A stretch of DNA of 64,000 bases from Erpetoichthys calabaricus (lineage: Eukaryota > Chordata > Cladistia > Polypteriformes > Polypteridae): NCBI RefSeq assembly GCF_900747795.2, contig NC_041402.2, positions 195,215,489 to 195,279,488 on the forward strand. Reading direction: 5' to 3'. A program made the translations under genes and the position numbers. Shown one piece after another: positions 12,183 through 24,260 of this stretch (position 1 is the first letter of the stretch; each line of letters begins with the position of its first letter). The notes under the pieces were generated by a model. That model was not told the DNA's origin. It saw nothing but the letters and a program-made list of their open reading frames with translations, and ran no database searches.

Positions 12183-15100
12183 ATGGCTCTGCTCGTTCCG
12201 GACCGACGCTGCGCCCTCTCCATGCAGCCCAGAGAGGCCGAGTTTTCCACGGACGGGCTACCCAAAGCCTTCCTGCAGAGCATGCGGACCCTCTTCGATA
12301 TTCTGGATGACCGGCGGAGGGGCTACGTGCACATCTCCGAGATCGAGAGCCGATGGCAGGGCACCGACACCCGCGAGCTGCCCCGGGGGGTTCTCGAGTG
12401 CCTACGGAGGGTCGCCCCGGCACACGGCTGCCTGTCGTTCGAGAGGTTCGTCGCCGGCCTGCGCTCTTCGCTCCTGCACCCCGAGAATGGGCGCAGCGGA
12501 GCGGCGTGCACGGCCAACAGAAGTCGAGTCCCGGGGCTCGCCCGGACAAAGCACCCGAGCGAGACGGAGGAGCCCGCCGATTCTAGGAAGACGGGGCTGC
12601 GCTGCAGCAGCGGATACGAAAAGACGGGCCGCGCCACGGGGGGTCGCGTTCGGTCCATCGAGTCGCTGGCTTTGGAGTCCGGTGAGTGAACTTTGACCCC
12701 GAGTCGCTAAACTGCTTAGGTGTTAAGAGGCATTAGCGTTAGTGAGAGTGGCAGCGGCGCAGATGGCCATTTGGATGGCGAGTTCTCAATCAAAGGAGCG
12801 GCTTTACCTTTTATAGCGCCTTGTATCACGACGAGGCCAACCCCTGAGGACGAGTCGGGCAGTGTTGGGGTGTCACTCTACCCGTTTGGTGGCCTCCCAA
12901 CGCTAATGTGTGCGGGGTGGCCAGAGGTGAGAAGCCACATGAGTTGTCAAGTAGATCAGTTTTATATAGCGCCTTAGTGGATGACAGCTGTTGGCACTGG
13001 TCGGGGCAGAGGATTGGGCACACACTGTAATGTCTGTAACAGCTTTGATGACTCCTGTCCCTTTTACTGATGCACTCCATTAGAGATGGTGAAGTTTTTC
13101 TCCTTCCGTTTCAGCAGCATGGTGCCCGTGTGATGGGGTATGGGAGGGTTTCGTTTGATTTGGGACCTGCTTGTCTCTCCATTTATTTATTTTGTTTATG
13201 TGGTTTGTTATTCTGCTGAGCTCCATGCTGTTATGTGCCTCCCCTGTTATGCTTTAGAAGGGTGGCACCTCTGAGCTGGTACCCCATCTTGAAGTTGCCC
13301 GCTGCCACCACTCTTCGGATTGTCACGGCCACCTTACCTTTTGGTTTCTTTGGGGTGTCTGCCTGCCCTGCCGTGCCCTACCCTACCAGGTCACACGCTG
13401 ATCCTTTGAGCCGTACTCGGGTCTTGCTTGCTAAGATGCCACTCAAGATGCGATTACACATTCCAGTGCTGGCATTTCTCCCCGTTAATCCCACAATCTG
13501 GATGAGATTTCAGCAGTTCCCGTCGGGTTTGCCGGGTTAAAGAAGTTGCCTGTTGTCTGGCAGGCTCAAGGTTACGGAGCAGGCATGGCACACGTGCGCC
13601 TGGTGACCGTCCTCTCATCTCCTGTCATTCGATGTCCCCAGTTACCGGGTGACGAGCCACAGCCTTATTAATGAGTGCAATGAGTGGCAGGCTTGTGAAA
13701 TCCTCTGATGAGCTGGATGGCGCTCCGGGCAAATTGACCCGCGTTAGGAGAAGCTGGGGGGCTGCGCTTGTCCTCCTGCCACTGTTTTGGATGGGGGTTT
13801 GCTGATGTTTATCAACTTTCTGTCATTTGGACTCACTACAGCCTTGGCATCACACTGGGCGCTCACGAGACGCTCATTTGACCCGATGAAGCCTGTTGAT
13901 GAGCGGGCACTCAAATGGCCTTGGTCAGGCTGCTGTTGGCCCGGAGTGGCGTCCCTCATTTTGTGTCTGAGTTGTTCTCTGTCTTTATTGAGCCCCCTTG
14001 TCGAGGTCCGCGGTTTTCTCAGCCCTCATTTTTTTAATGTGTGGCTCTCCGGTGAAAATGAATGCAAACAAGAAAGGGAACTTAAGTAAAAAAAAAAAAA
14101 AAAAAAAAGTCAAAAATCTGGGTGGCACTGCCCGCTCTTCACATGTGGCAGTCCTGAGGTCTTCGCTGGTGGTTTGCAGTCTGAACGCTGCTCTTCAATG
14201 TTTAGGGGGTCTTTCTTTTTTTGTACAAATTGTCTTTGTGAAGCACCTTTCAATTACAGCTGCTTTGAAAAGGCGCTATATGTGACGAGGGACGAGTTTC
14301 TAGAGCCCCCTCAGTCTTTGTCATCCTAGTGGTCTTGATTAGCCGCTCTTTGACTGTCTGGAGGTGGAGTGGTCCCCTCGATCTCGATGACAATGGGCCG
14401 CCATGAGCCTCACCCTCTGTATTGTCAGGCATCGCCGGGCCACCCGCCTCAAAATGGCCACTATGGAGACCGCTACACCGAGCCGTAACCTTAATAGTGA
14501 CGGACCACCGTGAACCTCAGTCTCAGTATTGAGCCTCCACTCTCAAAGGTGATGGCTGCCATGGGTCTCGATCTCAATATTGTTAGGCCAGAGACCTTAA
14601 TGTCGACAGGCCACCATGAGCCTCGATCCCCAAGGTGATGGACTCTGATGAGTCTCGGCCACTATGGTGACAGCTGCTCTGAGCCTTGACCTTAATAATG
14701 AGAGACCACCAAGTGGCTTGTTTTCAGTATTGACAGGCCACTGTGGACCTCAGCCTTAGTCTCGATGGTGACGAGCCCCTCCACGTCTTGATCTTAATGT
14801 TGACAGACCACCACGAGCCTCAGTCTCAGAGGTGATGAACTCTTATGGCCACTTTGGAGACAGCTGCTCCGAGCCTTAACCTTAATGTTGACGGACCACC
14901 GTAAACCTCAGTCTCAGTATTGACAGGCTGCCCTGAGCCTCGGCCTCAAAGGTGATGGGCCACCATGAGTGTTGTCCTCAATTTTGTTGAGCAGTCAGCC
15001 ATGAGCCTCAAATCTTAAAGGTGATGGCTGCCATGGGTCTCGATCTCAATATTGTTAGGCCAGAGACCTTAATGTCGACAGGCCACCATGAGCCTCGGTC

Positions 15101-18100
15101 CCCAAGGTGATGGACTCTAATGAGTCTCAGCCGCTATGGTGACAGCTGCTCTGAGCCTTAACCTTAATAATGAGAGACCACCAAGTGGCTTGTTTTCAGT
15201 ATTGACAGGCCACTCTGGACCTGAGTCTTAGTCTCGATGGTGACGAGCTGCTCAGAGTCTCGACCTCAATGGCTGATGCTGTCCCAGAATCCAGAAACGC
15301 ACGTACAGTAAGCAGCGTTCAAGTCTGCAGCAGACAGAAGAATGTCCAGGTGGCCATTCGTGGGGGGGGGCGTGGCTACAGCTGAGCCTTGAAAGGCTCC
15401 GCCCCCCCAGGCTCAGGAAACAGGAATGGAAACCCACCACACGTTAGAAAAGCGAGAAGAACAAAAGCCAGAAAGTGGAGCTCGCGTGTTGCTTGTCTGT
15501 TATTCACCCAGTGATGCCCCCCAGCATGAACCTTGGGTGGGCTCCATAAACATCTTCTTCATCCTGTATATTAGTGCATCGCTGCCTTTTCTTGACAAGG
15601 TCCGTCATTTTAAGTGATGGTCTTTTTCTGGAATGTTCCCTCGCTGAGCGTCTCCCTCCATGAGGTCCTGTGGCTGCCGCCTGTCGTTTCTTTCCTCTTC
15701 TCATGTCTGCTGCACTCGAGCGCCACGTGTAGGAAAGAAATTGAAATGCGCAGCCCTGCCATGCAGCTGTGGCGTGGTTGCCCCTCGACAGACCTTCGTC
15801 TTCCTGTTTTAGACGAAGAGCAGCCATCCAGGTGAGTATTGTTCAGCTCTGGCAGCTTTCTGAAGTTTTGTCCTCCTGAGGACCCCCAGTGTTTCGTGAG
15901 CCGTTGGAAGTTCAGGACCCCTGACGTTCGCTGCCGACGTTTCTCTCTCTGTTTTCTTTCTCCTTCGTTTGTCTCCACCTAAACATCATAAAGCCGCCTT
16001 ATTGTTCTGTTATTTAGCTGGATATCCACAGCGTGAAGACTGCAGCTGTGCTCTGGTCAGGTGGTCCTGGGGGACCCCCGTGCTGCCAATTCTCCAATCT
16101 GTGTGTCAGGCTTCTAAGAAGGTCATAAATATTTGTGTTTGTTGCTACAGCTGTAATGCTTGCGCCTCCTTTTTAATGTCCCACGTCCTGTTGGGTTTGC
16201 GCCCCTCATTGTATCCAAATGCAGACTCCAGTGCAGGTGACAGTCGGTGCTCAGATGTGACACCACATGTCCCCTCCTCAGACGTGTGTCACAGGTGAGC
16301 AGACAGGCCAGTGTGGCCCTGAAGTGACTGCTCCCCATTAGCATGCAGTACCAGCGGCCTTTGGGCACAATTAAGATGAAAAAGTGACTAAAAAATGGAA
16401 AAGGACAACTAGAAGTCGAGCAGGGTGGCAAAATGCCAATTGAAAGGGCGGGCACACTGAACAATGAGGTTTAATTAAAAGTAAGAGGGACTCCCAAGTC
16501 GTGAAAATGGCCAGAATGAAAACCACAGGACTGGACCTGAGGACCAGCCGTCTAATCGGCCTGCGCTGACCAATGGCCAGCCCTGAGCTCCAAAGAGGGT
16601 GACATGTGGCCTATGGATCGTCACCTGCAAGTCACAATTTCACTGCACTTCTGTTATTATTACTACAACTTATTATTCTTTAGTTGATAAGGTGACTTGA
16701 ATCATTTGGCACACAGCTGGTTCTGTTTCTGTTGTTTTATAAATTGAATATCTGGTGGGTGGCGTGACCTGCTGAGGGTCACACAGCATCCGTAGCAGGA
16801 TGTGAAGTCCAAATCCTTAACCACTACGCCACACTGCCTGTGTGCACAGAACAGGAGGGACCTTTACATCTTTAATATACTGTAGTGCCTTTCACATCTG
16901 TCTCTACTGTGTAGTGCCTTTCACATATTTATAAAAAGCAATAAGATGTCTGGTGTCTGTGCCCTTCTCCAGCCATAATGTCATCAAGTGTCCACAACAG
17001 GGCTGGAATGTCCAATGAAGAAAGACCTGCAACAAGAAGCACAAAGAAAGAGAAAGGGCTGTAAGGGCTGGCATAGCCACTCAGGTGAGCCTCCTACGTG
17101 CACAACTTTCCATTTTTGCATGAAGCCCCTTGGAATAAAAGGGGGTTTCATTGTGTTAGTATATGACATAAACTGGCTGTGCCACCCATCTAAATAATCA
17201 GCGTAGACCTTGGGGCTAAAATGTGCGGGGCACCGTGCAATGCAGATGTCCCTGTTCTATGACATTTGGTATGGGATTTGTAAAGTTAGTGTTTTAATGT
17301 TTGTGATGTGCCATCTTTTGGAATGGCAAATGCAATGCTCATGTCTCTGTTATCTGCCATGTGGTATGGAATTCATAAAACCAGTGTTAATGTTTGTGAT
17401 GCGCCATCTGTTGGAATGGAAAATGCAATGCTTTTATTACAACAACTGTTTGTGATGTTCCATCTGTTAGAATGCAACATGCACTACATTTTATGGCTAG
17501 AAATGTTTATGATGCACCATCTGTTGGAATGGAAAATGCAATGCATTTTATTACTACAAATGTTTGTGATGTGCTATCTGTTGGAAAGAAAAATGTAATG
17601 CATATGTCTATGTTATCTGTCATTTAGTATGGAATTCATAAAAGCTGTGTTAATATTTGTTATGTGCCATCTGTTGGAATGGAAAATGCAATGCTTTTAT
17701 TACAACAAGTGTTTGTGATGTGGCATTTGTTGGAATGGAAAATGCAATGTTCATGTCTCTGTTATCTGCCATTTGGTATGGAATTCATAAAACCAGTGTT
17801 AATGTTTGATGTGCCATCTGCTGGAATGGAAAATGCAATGCTTTTATTACAACTGTTTGTGCCATCTGTTGGAATGCAACATGCATTACATTTTATTGCT
17901 AGAAATATTTGATGCACCATCTGTTGGAATGGAAAATGCAATGCATATGTCTCTGCTATCTGTCATTTAGTATGGAATTCATAAAAGCAGTGTTAATATT
18001 TGTGATGCGCCATCTGTTGGAATGCACTCCAATGCCCGGTCAGCTCCTTGGTAGCCTATCATGGTTGTCCAGGCCAACTCCCAGTTGGGAGGGACAAGCC

Positions 18101-21100
18101 CCTGCAGCCCTTCACAGATTCTATAATATGTTTTAGATGAGCATTTTTGGCACACTTTCATGCTTTTTATTTATTATTTCATCTTTGTTTCTCTGTTTTT
18201 TGGTTGTAGTTTTAAGGTGTTTTTTATAAGTGGGAATTTTGTGTGGCATAGACAGTTTAGTAGTTAAGTCCTGAAGAAAGGGGGCAACTGCCCTCCAGAA
18301 AGGCGATGGCTCCTTTCTGAACTGCATGTGGAGGAGGCTGAGCGGTGGACGTGCCCTTTGTCCGTGTGTCCGTCTGTCTGCCGTTCTGTCTGTGCGCGTG
18401 AATGTAAATGGGGGTCCCTCTTCTAATAATCACGGGGTCTCCTCGTTCTCCGGGTGGCCCGTGTGTTTTTGCCATTGCTGGGCTGGGCGTCCGTTTTTCT
18501 TTTATTTGCGCTTTCCTCACTTGTTGCCTGCACAGTCGCCGTGTAAAAGTCGACTCCACGGACGGTGCCTCCATCCCGGTTCGGTGTGGACTTCGTGCCG
18601 TTTGTGCCGTTCATTACTGAGTCCACGTGGTTTCCTTAAAAAAAAAAAAAAACCAAACAAACAAAAACCGACGTGTAGAATATGAAATAAATGAAAGGAA
18701 TAAAACACATAGAATGTGAGATAAATACATAAAATAAAACGGATATTTATTTACTGCATATATCTATTTTAATTCTTATATAGAATATGGAAACAATAAA
18801 TAAGAATTAAATAGTTGTATAAAATGTGAAGTAACTGAATTAGAATTAAATAGATATTTAGAACATGAAATAAATAAATAAATAAATAAATAATAGAGAG
18901 AGAGACTATGGACTAAATAACTTCATAAGATGAACGGAACAAAGAGTTCAGTAAATCAAGCGGCGTGTAAATTGAAGGCGTCTGCATTTCCCGGTGCTGC
19001 CCCCTGCTGGCCGCTCAGCTCTGCCCTTTATCCGCCTTGCTGCAGTGCACATGTGGAGCTCCCTCTGGTGGTCAGATTGAATGTCCTCAACCTCTTCTTT
19101 AATCCCACAGCAGTCTCCGGCTCATGTGTGCCCCCCCCCCCCCCCCCCCCCCCCCCACAGTTGTGGGTTGTGCCACCTCAGGTGGACTCTTTGGGGTCTC
19201 CCCGGCCCTCCCGTGTTGTTTCTGCCACCACAAGGCGTTTGTAGGGGTTCTGACATGTGGCCCAGGACCCAAACACACTACTCTGTCTGACGAGTGGCAG
19301 TTCTTTCTGCCCCCCTGAGTCTTCTGTGTCCTCGTGGGCAGGTGTCCAGGCAGCGTGGGTGTTGGTCCTGTCCGCCCCCAGGCCCACTGCCCACTGTTGT
19401 CTTTTGCAGCAGTTGTGGAGGCTCATCTTGTGACCACAGACACAGCAGATTACTGACCATGAGAGCCCCTCCTTGGGCTGAGGTTTGGTTTCCACTGAAT
19501 GTTTCTTTTTTTTTTTTTTTTTCCTCTCTTCCCCCCACCAGGTCCCCCTGGAGCTGCCCCAATGCCGCGGTCCCAAAGCGAGGTGTCCACAGGACTTGGG
19601 GATTCCCGGAGACACGGCAGAGGGCGGGACGAGCAGCGGCGACACACCATCAGCAATGGCGTGGACTACAGCCTGGTAAGTGGGGGTCTTCTCCCCTGTG
19701 GCCTCACAGCCCGACTAGCCCCGCCCACCTTCCTTTTTTCCCAGACTTTGACAGTGTTTGGCTCCGCCTCTCCTCTGTGCTTCTACTCCTCTGCCCTCCT
19801 CTGATTGGCCCCCCTGAGCCCACCCCCCCTCCTCCTCCTCCCGTTCTCGGGCTATGGGGCTGACAGATGGGAGGCAGACAGTCTGGCGGGTGCCATCGCC
19901 ATGGTAGCCAGTCGAGGCCGGGCATGGGGCGTGCCAGCAGCGGAGCAGCGGGCTGGCTGGATGGCAGTGTTTACAGCCTACACCACTGTGTTCATCCCTC
20001 TGAGCAGCAGTCTGTACAGCGTGAAGGCCCTGCACTACTTTTTGTGGGTAAGATCTTGATGGGGGGAGGGTTGGGGGGGTTTGGGGCACAGTAGGGGCCT
20101 GCCAGCTTTGTCCTGGCATCTCCTGGTACAGCTTGTCTGTCAGCCGTGGAGTCCACTAGTGTGACGGGCCTACAAGACAGAGAATCCCTCCATTGTGCCA
20201 CTCAAAAGTTGGCATTTAGTAGCCCTCCTGCCCCATGACTGAGCTGGGCATGATGTGGTAGCGCCCAGCTGGTACTCTTTGGGTTGGAGACAAGGGTAGT
20301 AGTAAGACGTGGCCAGCGTCCCTGTCTTTGACAGTCGCTGCTGTGCTCCATGTTCCAGAGTGAAGCCCCCATCCCCGACTTGAGCCTCCGCAGATTAACT
20401 GGCCGCTCATTTGTGACTGGTCAGCGGTGCCAATGAATGGCGAGCCTGTAAGGCTGCCCTCTCGGTGACCCCCAGCTGCTTATCCATCATTGTACTTGGG
20501 AATTCATCAGGAGCCACAGCGCTGTGGAGCTCTGCTGCCTGGCACAAAGACCTGCTCAGGATCACCAGTGTATGCCACCTGCTCCATTGTGCAGCTTTTA
20601 TAGATGCCAAGTTAAGAGGAGAGGACATATGCCAGGCATTGTGCCCCTTTTGTCCTCGGATATGCTGACTGTGCAGGGAGTGAACTTCTGACTGGTAATC
20701 TGGCAGTGCTGACCCCTATGTGGCATGGAGGCGCCTGCTCACCCGTCCTTGTCTGTTTGCTGCAGCTGAAGCGGATGAAGGAGCTCGAGCAGGAGAAGGA
20801 CTCGCTGCTGCAGGGCGTCGAGGTGGTGGAGCGTGCCCGCGACTGGTACCACCAGCAGATCCAAGCGGTGCAAGAGCGGCAGAAGCTCGTGGGCCAGGAT
20901 TCCGGTGGCACAGTGAGTATCAGCTTCCCCTGGCCTGCAAGAGGGTGTTGCCTGAAAGCTGGCATCTGCCCCTAGAGGATTAGTTGACAGCTGCAGTCCT
21001 GAGAATGGGCATTCCTTTGGGGTTGCCAGTCTTATGATAGAAGGAGTTTAAACTGGCATTCTAGAGTGGCTCGTTTGGGTGGGTGCCACCTAGGGAGGGT

Positions 21101-22338
21101 CAGTGACTGGCATGTTACTTTCCTTCACTGGTCCTGTTTCGATGTTTCAGGATTTGTTCTCGGAGGCCTGCCAGGGCCGTCTAAACCAGCTGCTGCCCAA
21201 GCTCCAGGAAGTCAACCGATGCATCAATGAGCTGCTCTCGTCTTCGGGCAAGGTCAGTGGGTGTTTTGTTCAGATTGTCCAGCGGGCATCTCAAACCTAC
21301 AGTAGTCTAAACCCAGTGTGCCCCTTCAGCTGCCACAGAGAGGCTGGGCACCAGTTTGTGCCAACTTGTGACTCTGACCGCCATCTGTCTGCTGTCTTCA
21401 CAGCCATTCACGACATCTGCAGTGCCAAACCCGCCACAGTCCACCGTCGGCCTGGCAAACTCCCAGCAGGCCGTTCACATGCTTAAGGAACAGAACCGTC
21501 TTCTCACCAAGGTATGCCAGTCATATAGCGCCTTTTGTGTCCTGTGAACCCTGGGAGTTTCGGCGTTCCACTAAGCTACCCTACTGCCAGGTAGAGATAG
21601 GATGCCATTTGTGCCACCTTCAAGACAGCCGGGCACCTGCACCTTCTGTGAGGAGGCTGGTGTTTTGTTTTGGGTTCGCTCTGACAGAACACCCTGTGGT
21701 TTATATTGTCAGGGTGGCAGCAGAATGAAGGTGCCAGCCTGTAAAACACTACAAGCCTCTCACAAAAATGATGTTGGGTCCTAATTTATGTAGCACCTTT
21801 CATACCAAATGCCATCCCGCTGTCCTTTATAGTACCCGTACAAAAGCAATATAAAGCCCCCCAAGGGGTCTCAGTGACTCCTCACCTTGTCTGGACCTTG
21901 GCTCATTCCCTGGCATGGATGTGCCCTTTGTGGAGCAGACATGTTTATCCTGTGTCACGTTTTTGTGGGTTTGCTTCATTGGTTGAGAAACGCACTGCCA
22001 GGCAGGCAGGTGACACTAAGGTGACAGTTGTGCCCCCTTGCCAGAGAGATAACTGCATTGTTCCCTAGAAATTAAATGGCAGCCCCGCCAGATGTAGCAG
22101 GTGTGGTGTTTGAAGCGACTGCCTGCTGATGCCACCCAGCTAATGTGTTTTCCTTTGGTGCCCCTGCAGTTTGTCCCCCCACCCCGGTGACATTTTGTCT
22201 CATCCACAGGAAGTGACCGATAAAAGTGAGCGCATCACTCAGCTGGAGCAGGAGAAGTCGGCCCTCATCAAGCAGCTGTTTGAGGCCCGCGCCAGGAGTA
22301 ACCCTGAGACCAGCGCCATGGACTCCACGTTCATCTGA
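12183..22338 (+). CDS. SAPCD2: Suppressor APC domain-containing protein 2
   Basis: Six exons in consistent phase: 12183-12681, 19542-19675, 20766-20912, 21151-21252, 21404-21511, 22210-22338, giving 372 codons plus stop (human is near 390). The N-terminal Suppressor_APC domain is clear at about residues 22-98: LPKAFLQSMRTLFDILDD, EIESRWQGTD, RELPRGVLECLR, LSFERFVAGLRSSLL. The middle is low complexity and has the conserved RRHTISNGVDYSL. Coiled-coil segments follow (KRMKELEQEKDSLLQGVE; LKEQNRLLTKEVTDKSERIT) and the family C-terminus DSTFI is kept. Known role of the family: an apical, cortical protein that counteracts LGN-NuMA and so sets mitotic spindle orientation. The start at 12183 is chosen as the first ATG in the conserved frame; ATG 12222 is also possible. 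The frame is open further upstream without a better Met. All junctions are GT-AG and no break is seen. Confidence 0.95.
12682..14400 (+). other. SAPCD2 intron 1, 5' part
   Basis: No exon is seen. Solitary copies of the tatatagcgcctt motif lie near 12.81, 12.96 and 14.27 kb, and a 21-base A run near 14.09 kb. The remainder of this 6.9-kb intron holds the minisatellites listed separately. Confidence 0.5.
14440..15250. repeat. Compound minisatellite with ~471-bp higher-order unit
   Basis: Short diverged units (gagcctcagtctcagtattg, aggccaccatgagcctcg, aaggtgatggactct) alternate in a regular way. A block at about 14551-14775 is repeated at 15022-15246 with few differences, including the run gccagagaccttaatgtcga. 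This shows a later duplication on top of the old short repeat. Confidence 0.75.
15260..16740 (+). other. SAPCD2 intron 1, middle part
   Basis: No exon or clear repeat is recognised between the two minisatellites except the SINE at about 16.75-16.84 kb. Open frames on both strands lack family motifs. Confidence 0.4.
16750..16840 (-). mobile_element. tRNA-derived SINE, minus strand
   Basis: Read on the minus strand: a tRNA-like head ggcagtgtggcgtagtggtt, then aaggatttggact and a body with gtgtgaccctcagcaggtca. This matches the SINEs at 38.86 and 39.10 kb. The 3' end is unclear. Confidence 0.7.
17165..18025. repeat. Dispersed ~43-bp repeat family, locus 2 (array)
   Basis: The head gctgtgccacccatctaaat with aataatcagcgtagacc is followed by about ten diverged units around ccatctgttggaatggaaaa and tgcaatgc. 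Some are spaced by a longer module (ctgttatctgccatttggta, ggaattcataaaa). Lies inside SAPCD2 intron 1. Open frames here are caused by the repetition. Confidence 0.85.
18026..19530 (+). other. SAPCD2 intron 1, 3' part
   Basis: No exon is seen before 19542. It contains an A-rich tract near 18.64 kb, an AT-rich stretch with AAAT/ATAA repeats at 18.68-18.90 kb, a pure C run at 19131-19156 and the T-rich polypyrimidine tract before exon 2. Confidence 0.5.
19131..19156. repeat. Pure C26 tract
   Basis: Twenty-six cytosines in a row, i.e. G26 on the other strand, about 385 bases before SAPCD2 exon 2. Such a run can form four-stranded structures and is prone to length error in sequencing. Confidence 0.95.
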
Positions 22339-22925
22339 GCCGCTGCCCCCACGGGCCGGACTCGCACTCCTTCACGTCTACCTGGGGGGCTAGCGGCCGG
22401 TTGGACATTTAATGCCAATTCAGCCTGAAAATGAGAGGTCAGTGCATTAGGAGGAATTCAGTCCATCGGATGAGCGCTGGAATCCGACTTGAACCCTCAG
22501 CCAGGCGGCCCCCTGACGTTTTGCTCTTCCTGCTGCTCCACGTTCTGAACTGGCCTCTTGTGCCCTCTGGTGGTCAATGACGGTACAGCTTTAAACTTTC
22601 TCCCCCACTGCCGGCAGATGCAGTGACTTTGGGCGGGTGAGGCGCGCTGGTAGGCCCGCCATACTTGAATTGTCACTTTTTAGAAGGCCGAGGCCCACCC
22701 TGGCACAGGGAACGGGGGCGTCGTGATGGCACTGGATTGCTGGGTGCTGCCTGTGGGCATTGCGCCCTATCTGTGCCAGTGTCAGGGCGGGTGCTTGGTC
22801 TCCTCATTTCACTCCTGTTTCAGCTTCTCCTGCCACGGACGACTGGCGTGGGGGTGGTTAGGGGGTCTTGGGTGTGTTTCTCTAGATTTTTAACCGTATT
22901 TCTTTTGTATATAATAATAAAAATG
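22339..22925 (+). terminator. SAPCD2 3' UTR and poly(A) signal
   Basis: The stop at 22336-22338 is followed by ~580 bases without coding signs. AATAAA at 22917-22922, in the run aataataaaaatgtacag, is the likely polyadenylation signal. Confidence 0.6.
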
Positions 22926-23900
22926 TACAGACTTGGCTTGCTGTCCCTGATGGTGTGACACGATGAGATCGGACATCTTCTGCAGGTAACACGTTTCCCG
23001 TTGCTTTGTGTTTAAAGGCAGGTGCCCTCATCCAGTTTTTCCATTGTACCTTTAAAAATTAAAGAGCCCATGCCAGCTGAATTGGGTTGTGGCAGATACC
23101 AGGTCTGGACAGGGCACACTGAACCACTGCCTGCTGTAAAGCCCAGAGTCCCTAACTGTGTGAGTTGATGGCTTGAAGCATGGCACCCGCGTGGGCATGG
23201 AGAGACCACCTATAAAGTGTAAACCTGGGCCTTGTGGGCACCTACCAGTATCATACAGGTATGAAGAGCCCTGCTGGGGCCACAATGTTTAATGGCTCTG
23301 CTGGCACTGCCATTCTCAAGTGCTGGCAAATATAAGGCTGAAGTGCCCTGTGACCCTAGCAGGAGAATATCAATGACCTGGGCACATGTCAGCGTGTCAT
23401 CTGGCAGGTCACTGACTCCATGTGAGTTCTGCTGCTGTTTTCTCTGCCCAGGGTGATGTGTGTGGCACCTGTGGGTCACTTTAATGATATCTGATTCTCT
23501 GACCCCTTGAGTAAGTCTTCAGATATTCTGGGCTGGCCTTATATAGCACCTTTTGTAGATTGGGCTTCTTCCATATTTCAGTGGGGGTGAACTGCCCATT
23601 CCCACGTCCTCTCATATCTAAGCCATTGTTACAGCTTTATATGCACCTCCACGTGAGGGTCCCTGCGGGCAGCTCTGTCGGAGAGCGCACTCATCTGATG
23701 GGGATTGATGCCATTTTCTGCCCACGTCGGATGTAGGAAATGCAAGAACTTGCTTCAGGATTTGGTGGGGTGTTACTTCATTTAGTAAAAGTAAAATGAG
23801 AAATCTGGGATGACCCCCCTCTCCCTCCCACACACCCTCTCCTTGTTCCACTCACAAATGAATATGGCGGGGAGGGGTTTTTAAAATCAGTCAGAGCCCA
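22926..23900. other. Intergenic, no gene recognised
   Basis: No exon with family resemblance is seen. A solitary tatatagcacctttt motif lies near 23.54 kb. In human the gene UAP1L1 lies next to SAPCD2, but I could not find any of its exons here. Confidence 0.4.
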
Positions 23901-23914
23901 TTACTCAGTTTAAA

Positions 23915-24260
23915 AGGCTGGAGGGGCGGGGCTAATGGTTTGAGTGGCAGCAGACTGGGCGGTTCTAAACCTTTGAACAGCAATAGGCTGGGCGAGGCTA
24001 AATCAATGTGTGATCGCTAGCTGGGCGGGGCCAACAGTTTGAGTGACACTAGATGTTTGACCTGCAAGAGCCTTGGTGAGGTGAGAGGAATGTGTGGCTG
24101 CAGCCTGGGCGGGGCTAACTGTTTGAGTGGCAGCAAGGAGGAGGCTGGGCGGGGTGAGATGAGGAGTGTGTGGCAACTGGATGGGTGGGGGAGGTGTATG
24201 AGCCGCAATAGCCTGGGCGGGGCTAACTGTTTGAGTGGCAGCAGGGTGGTGGAGAGCGCA
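23915..24260. repeat. G-rich tandem repeat (gggcggggctaac units)
   Basis: Diverged units around gggcggggctaactgtttga and gtggcagca occur about seven times, spaced 30-80 bases. Each carries an Sp1/KLF-like GGGCGGGGC box, so the array is a cluster of GC boxes. Confidence 0.75.

Noticed and set aside
12183-22338. SAPCD1 as an alternative name for SAPCD2
   Set aside because: Length, the RRHTI segment and the DSTFI end match SAPCD2 better.
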